A DNA stretch of 64,000 nucleotides from Moritella sp. JT01 (GTDB taxonomy: Bacteria; Pseudomonadota; Gammaproteobacteria; Enterobacterales; Moritellaceae). The notes below the pieces were generated by a model. It had not been told where the DNA came from, searched no databases, and saw only the letters and a program-made list of their open reading frames with translations. The stretch spans positions 171,017 to 235,016 of the forward strand of contig NZ_LOCN01000019.1 of assembly GCF_001574435.1 (NCBI RefSeq), given 5' to 3'. The stretch's first letter is position 1. Each line of letters starts with the position of its first letter. Of the stretch, positions 25,797 through 36,198 are shown one piece after another. The translations under genes were made by a program, and so were the position numbers.

Positions 25797-27061
25797 TTAG
25801 TAAAAAGGAGCGAGAACTCCTGTTTTAACTTCGTCTATTGAATACAGACTTATCATTTTAAACCGCTGATTAGACATCGCATAAGTCGCTAACGGACTTG
25901 CACTATTTCACCATGAGCTCATTTTGATGAACCGAAATGGCGGTTTATACTTTAATTGTTTCAGACGCCTGTGCAATTTGCTCGACTTCTTCCACTATCT
26001 CAGTTGTACAGCTCGCAGCCTGCGTCTAACCCAAGGAGCTAGCTTTTTGAGTATGGTCGTTATGTTGGCTATTTTGAAGTAATTTACAGAACCCCTCAGC
26101 ACTGGATTGAGCCGTTTTAACACTGTTGCTAAATTAACGCCTCCATTGCGTTTGGTCAGTTCCTTTACCTTCACTTTAAATGCGCTAAGTTTCTTTTCTT
26201 GGAGCTTGGTATAACTTGTGTAAATTTCTACACCCAAGAGTTTTATACCTGTACCGCTATGTGCGATATGGGTTTTACGCTCATTCACTTTAAGTTTCAG
26301 TGTCACTTCTAAGATATGGCTTGCTGCTTTTAACGCGTTATCTGCGCCCTTCTTTGAGGTGCAGAATATCAAAATATCATCCGCATATCGCACTATTCTG
26401 TGCTGACGCTTTATCATTTCTTGATCAAACTCATCTAAGTATATGTTGGCAAGCAACGGACTAATAACGCCGCCTTGTGGACTACCAATCACACTTTCTT
26501 GCCAATGAGCCCCAACCATGACCCCACTTTTTAAAAATTGTCTAATCAAACTTAAGATACTGCCGTCCACTATCCGTTTTAGCACGAACTTGATAATCAA
26601 GTCGTGGTCAAGCATATCGAAGCATTTAGACAGATCCATATCAACAACGTGTTGCTTACTATACTTTCGTATAAACAGCGTGGCTTTGCTAATAGCTTGG
26701 TGACAACTTCGCCCAACCCGATATCCATAACTCGATGGATGAAGGTTTGGGTCAAATATGGGTGTCATTATATTCGCTAAGCATTGTTGAACAATTCGGT
26801 CTCGAACTGTGGGGATCCCTAATAACCTCATGCCGCCATCGTCTTTCGCGATCTCGACACGTTTTACAGGGCACGCTTGATAGCGCTTTTCTTGCAGTTC
26901 GAGTAACAATCGTTTGAGCTCTACTTCCAAGTTTTGTGTGAAATCACGAATGCTCTGCCCATCAATACCAGCAGCTCCACCGTTTTTCTCACTTGTTTGT
27001 ATGCCACGTAGAGCGCTTGCAGTGATAACATGCGTCCATAAAGGCTATAGTGTACTCTCAA
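25797..27061 (-). pseudogene. Group II intron reverse transcriptase/maturase, inactivated
   Basis: The intact core (26930-25995) has DIDLSKCFD-like DMDLSKCFDMLDH, GSPQGGVISPLLANIYL and the YADD catalytic box. Three lesions break the gene. A missing A in a run near 26975 separates the N-terminus (RMLSLQALYVAYKQVRK) from KNGGAAGIDG. A TAG follows VRRRLRAVQLR and is read through as WKKSSKLHRRLKQLKY. A TGA follows KMSSW, before NSASPLATYAM and SIDEVKTGVL. The frame then ends at 25797. The endonuclease domain is absent, as in class C introns. Confidence 0.85.
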
Positions 27062-27825
27062 ATTATTATCTCACATCACCCGCTACTGATTTTGTTTATA
27101 TTGGTTAGGTTTGTTTCGTTGTCGCGTTAAGTGTTCTAGCAGGTGTAAACCCCTTTATTTGCAATATGCTTAATCGCCTTTTATGTCTCTAATGAAGAGA
27201 AACAATTACTCCCCGTGTTCAGTTCTATTTACAGCTTTGGTATCACCCTTTGCCATTGATAGAGACTCTACCTTATTTGGTAATTTGTGAACCCATTATA
27301 AATTACATCAATTTTACGTGATTTATAAATCACTTCCCCCCTTCGCAACCAATCTGTGTTTTTGACTCAAATTGACTCTATCAGACATATTGCTGATAGT
27401 CGGCTTGGTTTATCCTCCACACCATTACTGGCTTTCACAGGCCTAGCCTTACTCACTACTACAGGTTCATCTGCCACCTCACATCGACGTTAAATCTTGA
27501 GTTTCATCTTGAATTTAAGCCACTTACTCATATTAAGTTTAGATGCCAGGCTTCCCCAGTTATTGCACTGACGCCCTGTTAGATATGCCCCCCTCAAACA
27601 CAGCATTGGTCTGACTAAGTATTGGGCTTCGCGCTATTTTGGACGCTTACCCACCAATGCCGCCGAAACAGGTTACGGTTAGTTGTGTACACCTAACTTC
27701 CTATGGCTTCCTTCAGACTCCACCATTAGCCAGTGACTCCCTTGCCATTCGGATAATCTTCCCCTTAGTCAGGGTGAGTTCACTTTCTTGCAAGTGAACG
27801 GGGTTGCCAGCTTTGCTGAACACAT

Positions 27826-27860
27826 AAAAAAGGCCCGCTACTCTAGGAGTAGCGGGCCTT
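27826..27860 (-). terminator. gyrA rho-independent terminator
   Basis: AAGGCCCGCTACTC and GAGTAGCGGGCCTT form a perfect 14-bp stem with a 3-base loop, followed on the minus strand by TTTTTT. It lies 43 bp after the gyrA stop. Confidence 0.95.
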
Positions 27861-27902
27861 ATGAAGTTAATTTCAGTTAATGCATCACTGCACTACCCTT
27901 AA

Positions 27903-30623
27903 TTACTCTTCAGTAGCTTCTTCTGCGCTGTCTGTTGCATCAGTCGCGTCAGTTGGAGTAGCAGGAACTTCGGTTGGTGCTTCTGCATTTTCTGCATCAA
28001 CAACAACTGCGTTCTCGTCTTCTTCAACTTCATCGATACGTTGTAAACCAACAACGAGCTCGTCTTTACCAGTACGGATCAAACGAACACCTTGGGTGTT
28101 ACGACCAACCGTAGAGACTTCAGAAGCACGTGTTCTTACTAGTGTACCGCCATTAGTAATAAGCATTAGCTCATCACCTTCAAGTACTTGTGTAGCACCA
28201 ACAACTTTACCGTTACGTTCACTTACTTTAATTGAAACAACACCCTTAGTACCGCGACTCTTCGCAGGGTATTCTTCAAGTGCTGTACGTTTACCGTAAC
28301 CGTTTTCTGTTGCCGTTAAGATAGCGCCATCGTTCTTCGGTACGATTAGCGATACTACTTTTTGGCCTTCTTCAAGTTTGATACCACGAACACCCGTCGC
28401 TGTACGACCCATAGGACGTACACCTTTGAACTTAATTTCAGGTTTACCGTTTTCATCTAGAACCGGGTTACCGTCTTCATCAAGTACAGGCGTTTCTTCA
28501 AACTCGCAGAAACGTACTACTTTACCTTCATCAGAGAACAACATAATGTCGTTAGTACCATCAGTGATATCAACACCAATCAGTTCATTCCCTTCATTCA
28601 GGTTAACAGCGATGATACCGCCAGCACGAGGCTTGCTGTATGCACTTAGTGCTGTTTTCTTCACTGTACCATTAGCCGTTGCCATGAAGACAAACTTGTC
28701 ATCTTCAAACTCAGACACAGGTAGAATCGCAGTAATACGCTCACCATCTTCAAGAGGCAGTAAGTTAACAATGGGCTTACCACGGGCTTGGCGACTAGCT
28801 AATGGTAATTGATATACCTTCATCCAGTACAAGCGACCACGGCTTGAGAAGCACAGAATATGATCATGAGTATTAGCAACCAACAGACGTTCGATGAAAT
28901 CTTCTTCTTTCATCTTCGTTGCTGATTTACCTTTACCACCACGGCGCTGCGCTTCGTAATCGGTAATAGGCTGATACTTAACATAACCTTCATGAGACAG
29001 TGTTACTACAACATCTTCACGTTCAATTAAGTCTTCTAAATTAATGTCTGCGCTGCTTGCCGAAATCTCGGTACGGCGTTCGTCACCAAAGGCATCTTTT
29101 GAAGCTTGTAGCTCTTCAGTGATCACTTCTAGTAAACGCGTAGGCGTATTAAGGATATACAACAACTCAGCAATAACTTCGAGTAATTCTTTGTATTCGT
29201 TAAGAATCTTCTCGTGTTCTAGACCTGTTAGTTTGTGCAAACGTAAGTCTAGGATCGCTTGAGCTTGTATTTCAGTTAAGAAATACGAACCTTCACGAAT
29301 ACCATACTCAGGTTCTAACCATTCAGGACGCGCTGCATCATCACCAGCACGCTCTAACATTGTAGCCACATCACCTAACTGCCAGCCGCGGCTGATCAAG
29401 GCTTGTTTTGCTTCTGCAGATGTTGCTGATTGCTTAATTAGCGCAATGATGTCATCAATATTTGCTAATGCAATCGCTAACGACTCAAGGATATGAGCAC
29501 GTTCACGGGCTTTACGCAGTTCAAATACAGTACGACGTGTAACAACTTCACGACGATGGCGTAAAAATGCATCTAGCATTTCTTTTAAAGTAAAGATTTT
29601 TGGTTGCTTATCGATCAGTGCAACCATGTTGATACCGAACACAACTTGCATTTGCGTTTGAGCGTAAAGGTTGTTTAATACAACTTCGCCCACCGCGTCA
29701 CGCTTAACTTCAACGACCATACGCATACCATCTTTATCAGATTCGTCGCGTAGGGCACTGATGCCTTCAATTTTCTTATCTTTTACAAACTCAGCAATAC
29801 GTTCAATCAAACGTGCTTTGTTTACTTGATACGGTAGTTCATGAACAACAATTGTTTCACGACCACGTTCATTGGTTTCAATATCGGCGCGTGCTCGAAT
29901 ATGAATTTTACCACGACCAGTACGGTAAGCTTGCTCAATGCCCGCTTTACCATTAATGATACCGTATGTTGGGAAATCAGGACCCGGAATGTATTCCATT
30001 AATTCTTCAAGACTTAGGTCTGGATTTTTAATTAATGCTAAACAACCATTGATAACCTCATTTAAATTATGAGGTGGGATATTCGTTGCCATACCCACGG
30101 CAATACCTGACGAACCATTAACCAATAGGTTAGGGATACGTGTAGGCATAACTTCCGGAATAAATTCAGTACCATCATAGTTAGCTACGAAATCTACCGT
30201 TTCCTTGTCTAAATCAGCAAGTAATTCATGCGCAATTTTTGACATTCTGATTTCGGTATAACGCATTGCGGCTGCAGAGTCGCCGTCAACAGAACCGAAG
30301 TTACCTTGACCATCAACCAGCATGTAGCGCAAAGAGAAAGGCTGCGCCATACGTACAATAGTGTCATAAACAGCTGTATCACCGTGTGGGTGATATTTAC
30401 CGATTACGTCACCAACAACACGTGCTGATTTTTTATATGGTTTGTTCCAATCATTCTTCAATTCGTTCATCGCGAATAAAACGCGGCGATGAACTGGCTT
30501 TAACCCATCGCGAACATCAGGAAGAGCACGACCAACAATAACGCTCATAGCGTAATCTAAATAGGAATTTTTTAATTCTTCTTCAATATTGATGGGTGTG
30601 ATTGCTGTGGCTAAATTACTCAT
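27903..30623 (-). CDS. gyrA: DNA gyrase subunit A
   Basis: This 906-residue protein is the DNA breakage-rejoining subunit of gyrase. It introduces negative supercoils with GyrB. The catalytic Tyr is at 122 (AMRYTEIR) with the same numbering as E. coli. The quinolone region reads [10 protein letters not shown], so Thr83 and Asp87. The GyrA box is QRRGGKG. The C-terminal DNA-wrapping domain follows, then a long acidic Asp/Glu/Thr tail, making the protein somewhat longer than in E. coli. AAAGG precedes the ATG. It is divergent from ubiG and ends in a strong terminator. Confidence 0.98.
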   Translation of the reverse strand: MSNLATAITPINIEEELKNSYLDYAMSVIVGRALPDVRDGLKPVHRRVLFAMNELKNDWNKPYKKSARVVGDVIGKYHPHGDTAVYDTIVRMAQPFSLRYMLVDGQGNFGSVDGDSAAAMRYTEIRMSKIAHELLADLDKETVDFVANYDGTEFIPEVMPTRIPNLLVNGSSGIAVGMATNIPPHNLNEVINGCLALIKNPDLSLEELMEYIPGPDFPTYGIINGKAGIEQAYRTGRGKIHIRARADIETNERGRETIVVHELPYQVNKARLIERIAEFVKDKKIEGISALRDESDKDGMRMVVEVKRDAVGEVVLNNLYAQTQMQVVFGINMVALIDKQPKIFTLKEMLDAFLRHRREVVTRRTVFELRKARERAHILESLAIALANIDDIIALIKQSATSAEAKQALISRGWQLGDVATMLERAGDDAARPEWLEPEYGIREGSYFLTEIQAQAILDLRLHKLTGLEHEKILNEYKELLEVIAELLYILNTPTRLLEVITEELQASKDAFGDERRTEISASSADINLEDLIEREDVVVTLSHEGYVKYQPITDYEAQRRGGKGKSATKMKEEDFIERLLVANTHDHILCFSSRGRLYWMKVYQLPLASRQARGKPIVNLLPLEDGERITAILPVSEFEDDKFVFMATANGTVKKTALSAYSKPRAGGIIAVNLNEGNELIGVDITDGTNDIMLFSDEGKVVRFCEFEETPVLDEDGNPVLDENGKPEIKFKGVRPMGRTATGVRGIKLEEGQKVVSLIVPKNDGAILTATENGYGKRTALEEYPAKSRGTKGVVSIKVSERNGKVVGATQVLEGDELMLITNGGTLVRTRASEVSTVGRNTQGVRLIRTGKDELVVGLQRIDEVEEDENAVVVDAENAEAPTEVPATPTDATDATDSAEEATEE

Positions 30624-30873
30624 ATAAGCCTTTACCCCTAAGTTTTAAAGTGCTTTCTATTATATTTTTTAGAGATTCATTCTAGCATAATATTTGCCAG
30701 CAAATACAATATATAAGAAAATTAACTCACTTGAATACAATTTTATTAACTATTTATTCACTCACCTATAAATAATACTTCTGAAATCGTTTTCTCGTTA
30801 TATACTGTGTCCATATTTTTATGTTTCACCTTAATTACTTTTCACCTTAATTAACGTATCAAGAAGACTTTGT

Positions 30874-31572
30874 ATGAATGTAGATAAACAGGAAATCGCT
30901 AAATTTGAAGCCATGGCCAGTCGTTGGTGGGATCCAGCGGGTGACTTCAAGCCATTACATCAAATCAATCCATTACGCTTAGATTACATTGATGAGCGCT
31001 GTGGAGGCTTATTTGGCAAGAGAGTTCTTGATGTTGGCTGCGGTGGCGGTATCTTAACTGAGAGCATGGCTCGCCGTGGTGCAAAAGCACTGGGTGTTGA
31101 TATGGGTAAAGAACCCCTCAACGTGGCAAAATTGCATGCGCTTGAATCTGAAACTGAAGTTGAATACCGCCAAGTATTAATCGAAGAGTTAGCAGAAGAG
31201 CAACCAAACAGCTTTGATGTGATCACGTGTATGGAAATGCTAGAACACGTACCTGATCCAGGCTCTGTGGTTAACGCTTGTATGCGTCTTGTAAAACCAG
31301 GTGGCCATGTATTCTTCTCGACAATCAATCGTAATTTAAAATCGTACTTATTTATGATTGTTGGTGCTGAAAAAATCTTAAAAATGATGCCTAACGGTAC
31401 CCATGATCATAAGAAATTTATCCGTCCTTCAGAATTACTGCACTGGGTTGATCAATCGGGTCTATTCTGTCATCACATGACAGGCCTACATTACATTCCA
31501 TTAGTTGACCAGTTCAAACTAGGCGAGAATGTTGACGTTAACTATATGCTACACACGCAGCTTATCGATTAA
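30874..31572 (+). CDS. ubiG: UbiG, ubiquinone biosynthesis O-methyltransferase
   Basis: The 232-residue SAM-dependent enzyme carries out both O-methylations of ubiquinone synthesis. Motif I is [13 protein letters not shown] (about 50-62), GVDMGKEPL follows, then [13 protein letters not shown] and a C-terminal HYIPL segment. The N-terminal [19 protein letters not shown] is a UbiG hallmark. It is divergent from gyrA across about 250 bp, a common arrangement in gammaproteobacteria. Confidence 0.96.
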   Translation: MNVDKQEIAKFEAMASRWWDPAGDFKPLHQINPLRLDYIDERCGGLFGKRVLDVGCGGGILTESMARRGAKALGVDMGKEPLNVAKLHALESETEVEYRQVLIEELAEEQPNSFDVITCMEMLEHVPDPGSVVNACMRLVKPGGHVFFSTINRNLKSYLFMIVGAEKILKMMPNGTHDHKKFIRPSELLHWVDQSGLFCHHMTGLHYIPLVDQFKLGENVDVNYMLHTQLID

Positions 31573-31585
31573 TGTAATCCTCATT

Positions 31586-31615
31586 TCACCTAACAGCACC
31601 TTCGCTGTTAGGTGA
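31586..31615 (+). terminator. Hairpin after ubiG
   Basis: TCACCTAACAGC and GCTGTTAGGTGA form a perfect 12-bp stem with a 6-base loop, 13 bp after the stop. No T-run follows. Confidence 0.65.
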
Positions 31616-31990
31616 GTAGCTCAACGCCTCTTTTCCTGCTTTAAATTCACTACCTCTATATAGCCATTTACTGTCATTTAACCCAAATAACTGGGCCCAC
31701 TCTAATCAACACGCGCAAACAAAGTTATCTACTTTATAGGTAATATGAAACTTACTGCGTATAAAATGACGGTATTGTTTGTAATAACAGCCACCTCAAA
31801 AAATACTAAATTAGTACTTGCGTGGTAGTTTTATAAACGAATTAGCTGTAAATATAATCAAAATTTTTGAGGATCTCCTCACAACCTTGGCAACACTTTT
31901 TTTTCTTTTTTTTTTCACTTTAACTGTTGATTTTTGCTAACCGTAATTGATCACTGAGGCCAGAATGAAAGTCGCCACTAACTCACTAAA

Positions 31991-31999
31991 TTATCCACA
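31991..31999 (+). promoter_or_regulatory. DnaA box upstream of nrdA
   Basis: TTATCCACA is an exact match to the consensus DnaA box. DnaA regulates nrdAB in E. coli, so a role in tying ribonucleotide reductase to replication is plausible. Confidence 0.6.
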
Positions 32000-32039
32000 T
32001 GTTGTTCAGTTTAGTGCTACTTGCCAAAACACGATTATC

Positions 32040-32085
32040 ACACTATCTTGTATGCATAAATACAGGACAACACTACATCTTGTGT
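32040..32085 (+). promoter_or_regulatory. Tandem NrdR-like boxes
   Basis: ACACTACATCTTGTGT (32070-32085) differs from the NrdR consensus ACACWAYATATWGTGT at one base. A weaker partner, ACACTATCTTGTATGC, starts 30 bp upstream, about three helical turns away, as in known NrdR operators. NrdR represses nrd genes when dATP is high. Confidence 0.7.
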
Positions 32086-32154
32086 ATTAACAAGAATATC
32101 AATACTAGTGTTGGTGGAAATATTCTTAACATTGTTTTAAGGTCAGTCAGCTAA

Positions 32155-34428
32155 ATGAATAAGAATTTACTAGTTACAAAACGCAGCGGTAAGCAAGAAA
32201 CGATCGATCTTGAAAAGATCCACCGCGTGATCAAATGGGCAGCCAAAGGGTTGAATAATGTCTCGGTGTCACTGGTTGAGTTAAAATCTCACATCCAGTT
32301 TTATGACGGCATACGTACTGAAGATATACATGAGACCATGATCAAAGCTGCAGCGGATTTAATTAGTGAAGAAGCACCAGATTACCAATATCTGTCTGCG
32401 CGTTTAGCCGTCTTCCATCTACGCAAGAAAGCATACGGTAAATTTGAACCACCTGCGCTTTATGATCACGTAAAATTCAATGTTGATGCGCTTCGCTATG
32501 ATGCACACCTACTTGCTGATTACACAGCGGAAGAATTCGCAGAAATGGATGAGTTAGTTGATCACTGGCGTGACATGAACTTCTCTTACGCTGCAATTAA
32601 GCAATTAGAAGGTAAATACCTACTACAAAACCGTATTTCTGGTGATATCTTCGAAAGCCCACAATTTCTCTATATCTTAGTGGCTGCGAGCTTATTTGCG
32701 ACTTATGACAAATCTGTTCGTATGGACTACATTCGTCGTTTCTACGAAGCAACGTCAACGTTTAAGATTTCACTGCCAACACCAATCATGGCCGGTGTTC
32801 GTACCCCTACTCGTCAATTCAGTTCATGTGTACTGATTGAGTGTGACGATAGCCTAGATTCTATCAATGCAGTATCTAACTCTATTGTTAAATATGTATC
32901 GCAACGTGCAGGTATCGGTATCAATGCAGGTCGTATTCGTGCCCTAGGTAGCTCAATCCGTGGTGGTGAAGCATTCCACACTGGTTGTATCCCATTCTAC
33001 AAACACTTCCAGACAGCAGTTAAATCTTGCTCTCAAGGTGGCGTTCGTGGTGGTGCAGCAACATTATTCTACCCATTGTGGCACTTAGAAGTTGAGTCAC
33101 TTCTTGTACTTAAAAATAACCGTGGTGTTGAAGAAAACCGTGTACGTCACCTTGACTACGGCGTGCAACTTAACCGTTTAATGTACCAACGTTTAATTGA
33201 TAACACAGACATTACTTTATTCAGCCCGTCTGATGTTGATGGTTTGTATGATGCATTCTTCCAAGATCAGGATGAATTTGAGCGTCTATACACGCTTTAT
33301 GAACAAGACCCATCAATTCGCAAGCAAACGATTAAAGCCAGCGAACTGTTTGCTTTACTCATGCAAGAACGTGCAAGTACTGGTCGTATCTACATTCAGA
33401 ATGTGGACCACTGCAATACCCACAGCCCATTTGACCCAGCTGTGGCACCGATAAGACAAAGTAACTTATGTCTAGAAATTGCATTACCAACGAAACCAAT
33501 GCAGCACCCTGGTGATGAAGATGGTGAAATTGCACTATGTACATTATCAGCGTTCAACCTGGGTGCAATTAAAGACCTAAGTGAATTAGAAAACCTTGCA
33601 GACCTTGCAGTTCGCGCACTAGATAGCTTACTTGATTACCAAGACTACCCGATGCCAGCGGCTGAAAAGTCAACAATGGCGCGTCGTTCATTAGGTATAG
33701 GCGTGATTAACTACGCATACTACCTAGCGAAAAACGGGGTTAAATACTCAGACGGTAGTGCAAACAACTTAACGCATAAGACATTTGAAGCAATTCAATT
33801 CTATCTATTAAAAGCGTCAATGAACCTGTCGAAAGAACAAGGTCCGTGTTTAGCATTTAACGAAACAACTTACGCACAAGGTATCTTACCAATTGATACG
33901 TATAAGTCAGCGTTAGATGAGATTTGTGATGAAGAACTGCATCTAGATTGGGAAACATTACGTAGCGAAATTAAAGAGCACGGCTTACGTAACTCAACAC
34001 TAACAGCATTGATGCCATCAGAAACATCAAGCCAGATTTCAAATGCGACAAATGGTATTGAGCCACCACGTGGTTTAATCAGTATTAAAGCAAGTAAAGA
34101 CGGTATTTTGAAGCAAGTTGTACCTGATTACGAAAATCTACGTGATAGCTACGAGCTACTTTGGAACATTCCAAGTAATACCGGTTATTTACAACTTGTT
34201 GGTTTAATGCAGAAATTCGTAGACCAAGCGATTTCAGCTAACACTAACTATGATCCACAACGTTTCCCGGGGCAAAAAGTACCGATGACAACGCTGTTAA
34301 CCGATCTGATGTTAGCGTATAAGTACGGCTTAAAAACGCTTTACTACCATAACACACGTGACGGTGCATCAGACGTAGATGTAGTTAAAGAAGACGAGGG
34401 TTGTGAAGGCGGCGCATGTAAGATCTAA
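32155..34428 (+). CDS. nrdA: Class Ia ribonucleotide reductase, alpha subunit
   Basis: The 757-residue subunit reduces ribonucleoside diphosphates to deoxy forms. It has an N-terminal ATP cone (LLVTKRSGKQETIDLEKIH). The active-site Cys pair includes FSSCVLIECDD and the SNLCLEIALP block (Asn-x-Cys-x-Glu). The radical-transfer tyrosines lie in TLYYHNTRDGA, and the swinging C-terminal Cys pair in CEGGACKI. The length equals the E. coli enzyme. It is followed by nrdB after 87 bp that contain a hairpin. Confidence 0.98.
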   Translation: MNKNLLVTKRSGKQETIDLEKIHRVIKWAAKGLNNVSVSLVELKSHIQFYDGIRTEDIHETMIKAAADLISEEAPDYQYLSARLAVFHLRKKAYGKFEPPALYDHVKFNVDALRYDAHLLADYTAEEFAEMDELVDHWRDMNFSYAAIKQLEGKYLLQNRISGDIFESPQFLYILVAASLFATYDKSVRMDYIRRFYEATSTFKISLPTPIMAGVRTPTRQFSSCVLIECDDSLDSINAVSNSIVKYVSQRAGIGINAGRIRALGSSIRGGEAFHTGCIPFYKHFQTAVKSCSQGGVRGGAATLFYPLWHLEVESLLVLKNNRGVEENRVRHLDYGVQLNRLMYQRLIDNTDITLFSPSDVDGLYDAFFQDQDEFERLYTLYEQDPSIRKQTIKASELFALLMQERASTGRIYIQNVDHCNTHSPFDPAVAPIRQSNLCLEIALPTKPMQHPGDEDGEIALCTLSAFNLGAIKDLSELENLADLAVRALDSLLDYQDYPMPAAEKSTMARRSLGIGVINYAYYLAKNGVKYSDGSANNLTHKTFEAIQFYLLKASMNLSKEQGPCLAFNETTYAQGILPIDTYKSALDEICDEELHLDWETLRSEIKEHGLRNSTLTALMPSETSSQISNATNGIEPPRGLISIKASKDGILKQVVPDYENLRDSYELLWNIPSNTGYLQLVGLMQKFVDQAISANTNYDPQRFPGQKVPMTTLLTDLMLAYKYGLKTLYYHNTRDGASDVDVVKEDEGCEGGACKI

Positions 34429-34470
34429 ACAATCAACTACATACACCAAGTTAAACCTACACCCTTTCAT

Positions 34471-34490
34471 TTGGCAGCTTAGGCTGCCAA
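34471..34490 (+). promoter_or_regulatory. Intercistronic hairpin between nrdA and nrdB
   Basis: TTGGCAGC-TTAG-GCTGCCAA, an 8-bp stem with no T-run. It may protect the nrdA 3' end or set the nrdA:nrdB ratio. Confidence 0.6.
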
Positions 34491-34515
34491 TTTAATGTAT
34501 TAATAGAGATGACCA

Positions 34516-35646
34516 ATGAGTTACACTACTTTTTGCCAAACCCCAAATGATCAATTAAAAGAACCAATGTTTTTCGGCCAACATGTTAACGTTGCCCGCT
34601 TTGACCAACAAAAATATGAAATTTTTGAAAAGTTAATTGAACGTCAGTTATCATTTTTTTGGCGACCAGAAGAAGTTGATGTAAGTAAAGATCGTATTGA
34701 TTATCAGCAATTACCTGATCACGAAAAACACATTTTCATCAGTAATCTGAAATACCAAACATTATTAGACAGTATTCAAGGCCGTTCTCCTAACGTTGCC
34801 TTTTTACCACTGGTGTCACTACCAGAACTAGAAACTTGGATCGAGACCTGGTCATTCAGTGAAACTATTCACTCACGCTCGTACACCCATATTATTCGTA
34901 ATATTATTAACGACCCATCAGAAGTATTCGATGATATCGTTGCCAATGAAGAGATTCTAAAACGCGCCAAAGACATTGCCGGTTATTACGATGACTTAAT
35001 CAATGCGACTCAACAACTACACCAACTTGGTGAAGGCACACATGTCGTAAACGGTGAAACAATTGTCGTTAGCCAGCGTGCAGTGAAGAAGAAATTATAC
35101 CTCGCAATGGTATCGGTAAACGTACTTGAAGCGGTCCGTTTCTATGTCAGCTTTGCTTGCTCTTTCGCTTTTGCAGAACGTGAATTAATGGAAGGTAACG
35201 CTAAAATCATCAAGCTTATTGCGCGTGATGAAGCCCTGCATTTAACCAGTACCCAACACATTCTAAACTTAATGGCGGATGGTAAAGACGATCCAGAGAT
35301 GCAAGAGATCTCGATTGAGTGCTTCCAAGAAACACAAAAAATATTTACCGATGCAGCACAGCAAGAAAAAGAATGGGCAGAATATCTGTTCAAAGATGGG
35401 TCTATGATAGGCTTGAATAAAGATATTCTTGCTGATTATATTGAATACATTACCAATACCCGTATGGCGGCCGTTGGTCTACCTAAGGCGTTTGAAGTGA
35501 AAAGCAACCCACTACCGTGGATCAATGCTTGGTTAATCTCTGATAACGTACAAGTTGCACCACAAGAGTCAGAAATCAGCTCATACTTAGTTGGTCAAAT
35601 TAACGCTGAAATCAACCACGCAGATATTGGTTCATTCGTTTTATAA
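34516..35646 (+). CDS. nrdB: Class Ia ribonucleotide reductase, beta subunit
   Basis: The 376-residue subunit holds the di-iron tyrosyl radical cofactor. [11 protein letters not shown] carries the radical Tyr (Tyr122 equivalent), with iron ligands in the surrounding helices ([22 protein letters not shown]). The C-terminal tail binds NrdA. The stop overlaps the yfaE start as TAATG, so the iron-sulfur maintenance protein is translated from the same message. Confidence 0.98.
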   Translation: MSYTTFCQTPNDQLKEPMFFGQHVNVARFDQQKYEIFEKLIERQLSFFWRPEEVDVSKDRIDYQQLPDHEKHIFISNLKYQTLLDSIQGRSPNVAFLPLVSLPELETWIETWSFSETIHSRSYTHIIRNIINDPSEVFDDIVANEEILKRAKDIAGYYDDLINATQQLHQLGEGTHVVNGETIVVSQRAVKKKLYLAMVSVNVLEAVRFYVSFACSFAFAERELMEGNAKIIKLIARDEALHLTSTQHILNLMADGKDDPEMQEISIECFQETQKIFTDAAQQEKEWAEYLFKDGSMIGLNKDILADYIEYITNTRMAAVGLPKAFEVKSNPLPWINAWLISDNVQVAPQESEISSYLVGQINAEINHADIGSFVL

Positions 35647-35921
35647 TGTCGATTACGCTGACGACTGATTCAGGGCGCTATCAAGTTTCAACACAAGATA
35701 ACTCCCTGCTTGATACGCTTGAGCGCACTGGTCATCAAATTGAATACCAGTGCCGCCAGGGCTATTGTGGCGCTTGCCGAACACCATTAACTTCTGGATC
35801 GGTTACTTATACAACCGAGCCACTCGCAGTGGTTGCAGCGGGCTCGATATTACCCTGTTGCTGTAAAGCAGATAGTGACATCACACTTGCTGTGATCGCG
35901 ACAATAACAGATTCAGCATAA
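35646..35921 (+). CDS. yfaE: YfaE-type [2Fe-2S] ferredoxin
   Basis: The 91-residue plant-type ferredoxin has ligands CRQGYCGACR and a later CCCK. It supplies electrons to rebuild the NrdB di-iron tyrosyl cofactor in E. coli. The start codon shares its A with the nrdB stop, showing tight coupling. A strong hairpin follows 46 bp after the stop. Confidence 0.95.
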   Translation: MSITLTTDSGRYQVSTQDNSLLDTLERTGHQIEYQCRQGYCGACRTPLTSGSVTYTTEPLAVVAAGSILPCCCKADSDITLAVIATITDSA

Positions 35922-35966
35922 TATACTTATGATTAATTAAGTAGCGTGTATTTACACCCGAAAAAT

Positions 35967-36004
35967 AACAAGCCTTAACAATATGCACTATGTTAAGGCT
36001 TGTT
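35967..36004 (+). terminator. Terminator of the nrdAB-yfaE operon
   Basis: AACAAGCCTTAACA and TGTTAAGGCTTGTT form a perfect 14-bp stem around a 10-base loop. The flank is AT-rich without a clean T-run. Confidence 0.75.
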
Positions 36005-36115
36005 CATATTGTGATCCAACATTCATTTTCTCACCTCACATAATCCAACTCTCAATACCTTACGAGATAGAATGTGATTTACTTTGCAAAACGAGCAAAC
36101 CTTACCCATACTCCT

Positions 36116-36168
36116 TTCAATAACATATAAAAACTTCAATAACGTATAAGCACTTCAATAACGTATAA
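36116..36168 (+). repeat. Three short direct repeats (19-bp period)
   Basis: TTCAATAACRTATAA occurs at 36116, 36135 and 36154, just upstream of the MNIO gene. It could be an operator or simply a slippage product. Confidence 0.8.
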
Positions 36169-36198
36169 GTACCACCGTTTTTAAAATAGGACAACTTT

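Larger units (their letters stand above)
25720..27823 (-). mobile_element. Group II intron, decayed, behind the gyrA terminator
   Basis: It runs on the minus strand from about GTGTTCAGC (27823), just past the T-run of the gyrA terminator, to near ACCCGAC (about 25720), after domain V and a domain VI-like hairpin. It contains a reverse-transcriptase frame. Placement right after a terminator suggests class C. The ends are inferred from position and were not verified by folding. The ~760 bp between 27062 and 27823 is the structured domain I-III part without another gene. Confidence 0.75.
31616..32154 (+). other. Long ubiG-nrdA intergenic region
   Basis: It contains a polypyrimidine tract (31896-31919), a DnaA box, tandem NrdR-like boxes and the nrdA promoter. 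A short TnpB-like start (gaaacttactgcgtataaa at 31748) is described under findings. No gene is evident. Confidence 0.6.

Noticed and set aside
27880..29262. Plus-strand reading frames opposite gyrA
   Set aside because: They are shadows of the well-conserved gyrA coding strand and have low-complexity Ser/Thr composition.
30360..30380. Thr83 in GyrA as a quinolone-resistance mutation
   Set aside because: Thr at 83 is the normal residue in several species, and Asp87 is unchanged. Resistance changes at 83 are usually to bulky hydrophobic residues.
31890..31920. Polypyrimidine tract before nrdA as a terminator
   Set aside because: No stem precedes the T/C run, so it does not fit a rho-independent terminator.
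36116..36168. CRISPR-like repeats
   Set aside because: Only three 15-bp units with 4-bp gaps; far too short for a CRISPR array, and no cas genes.
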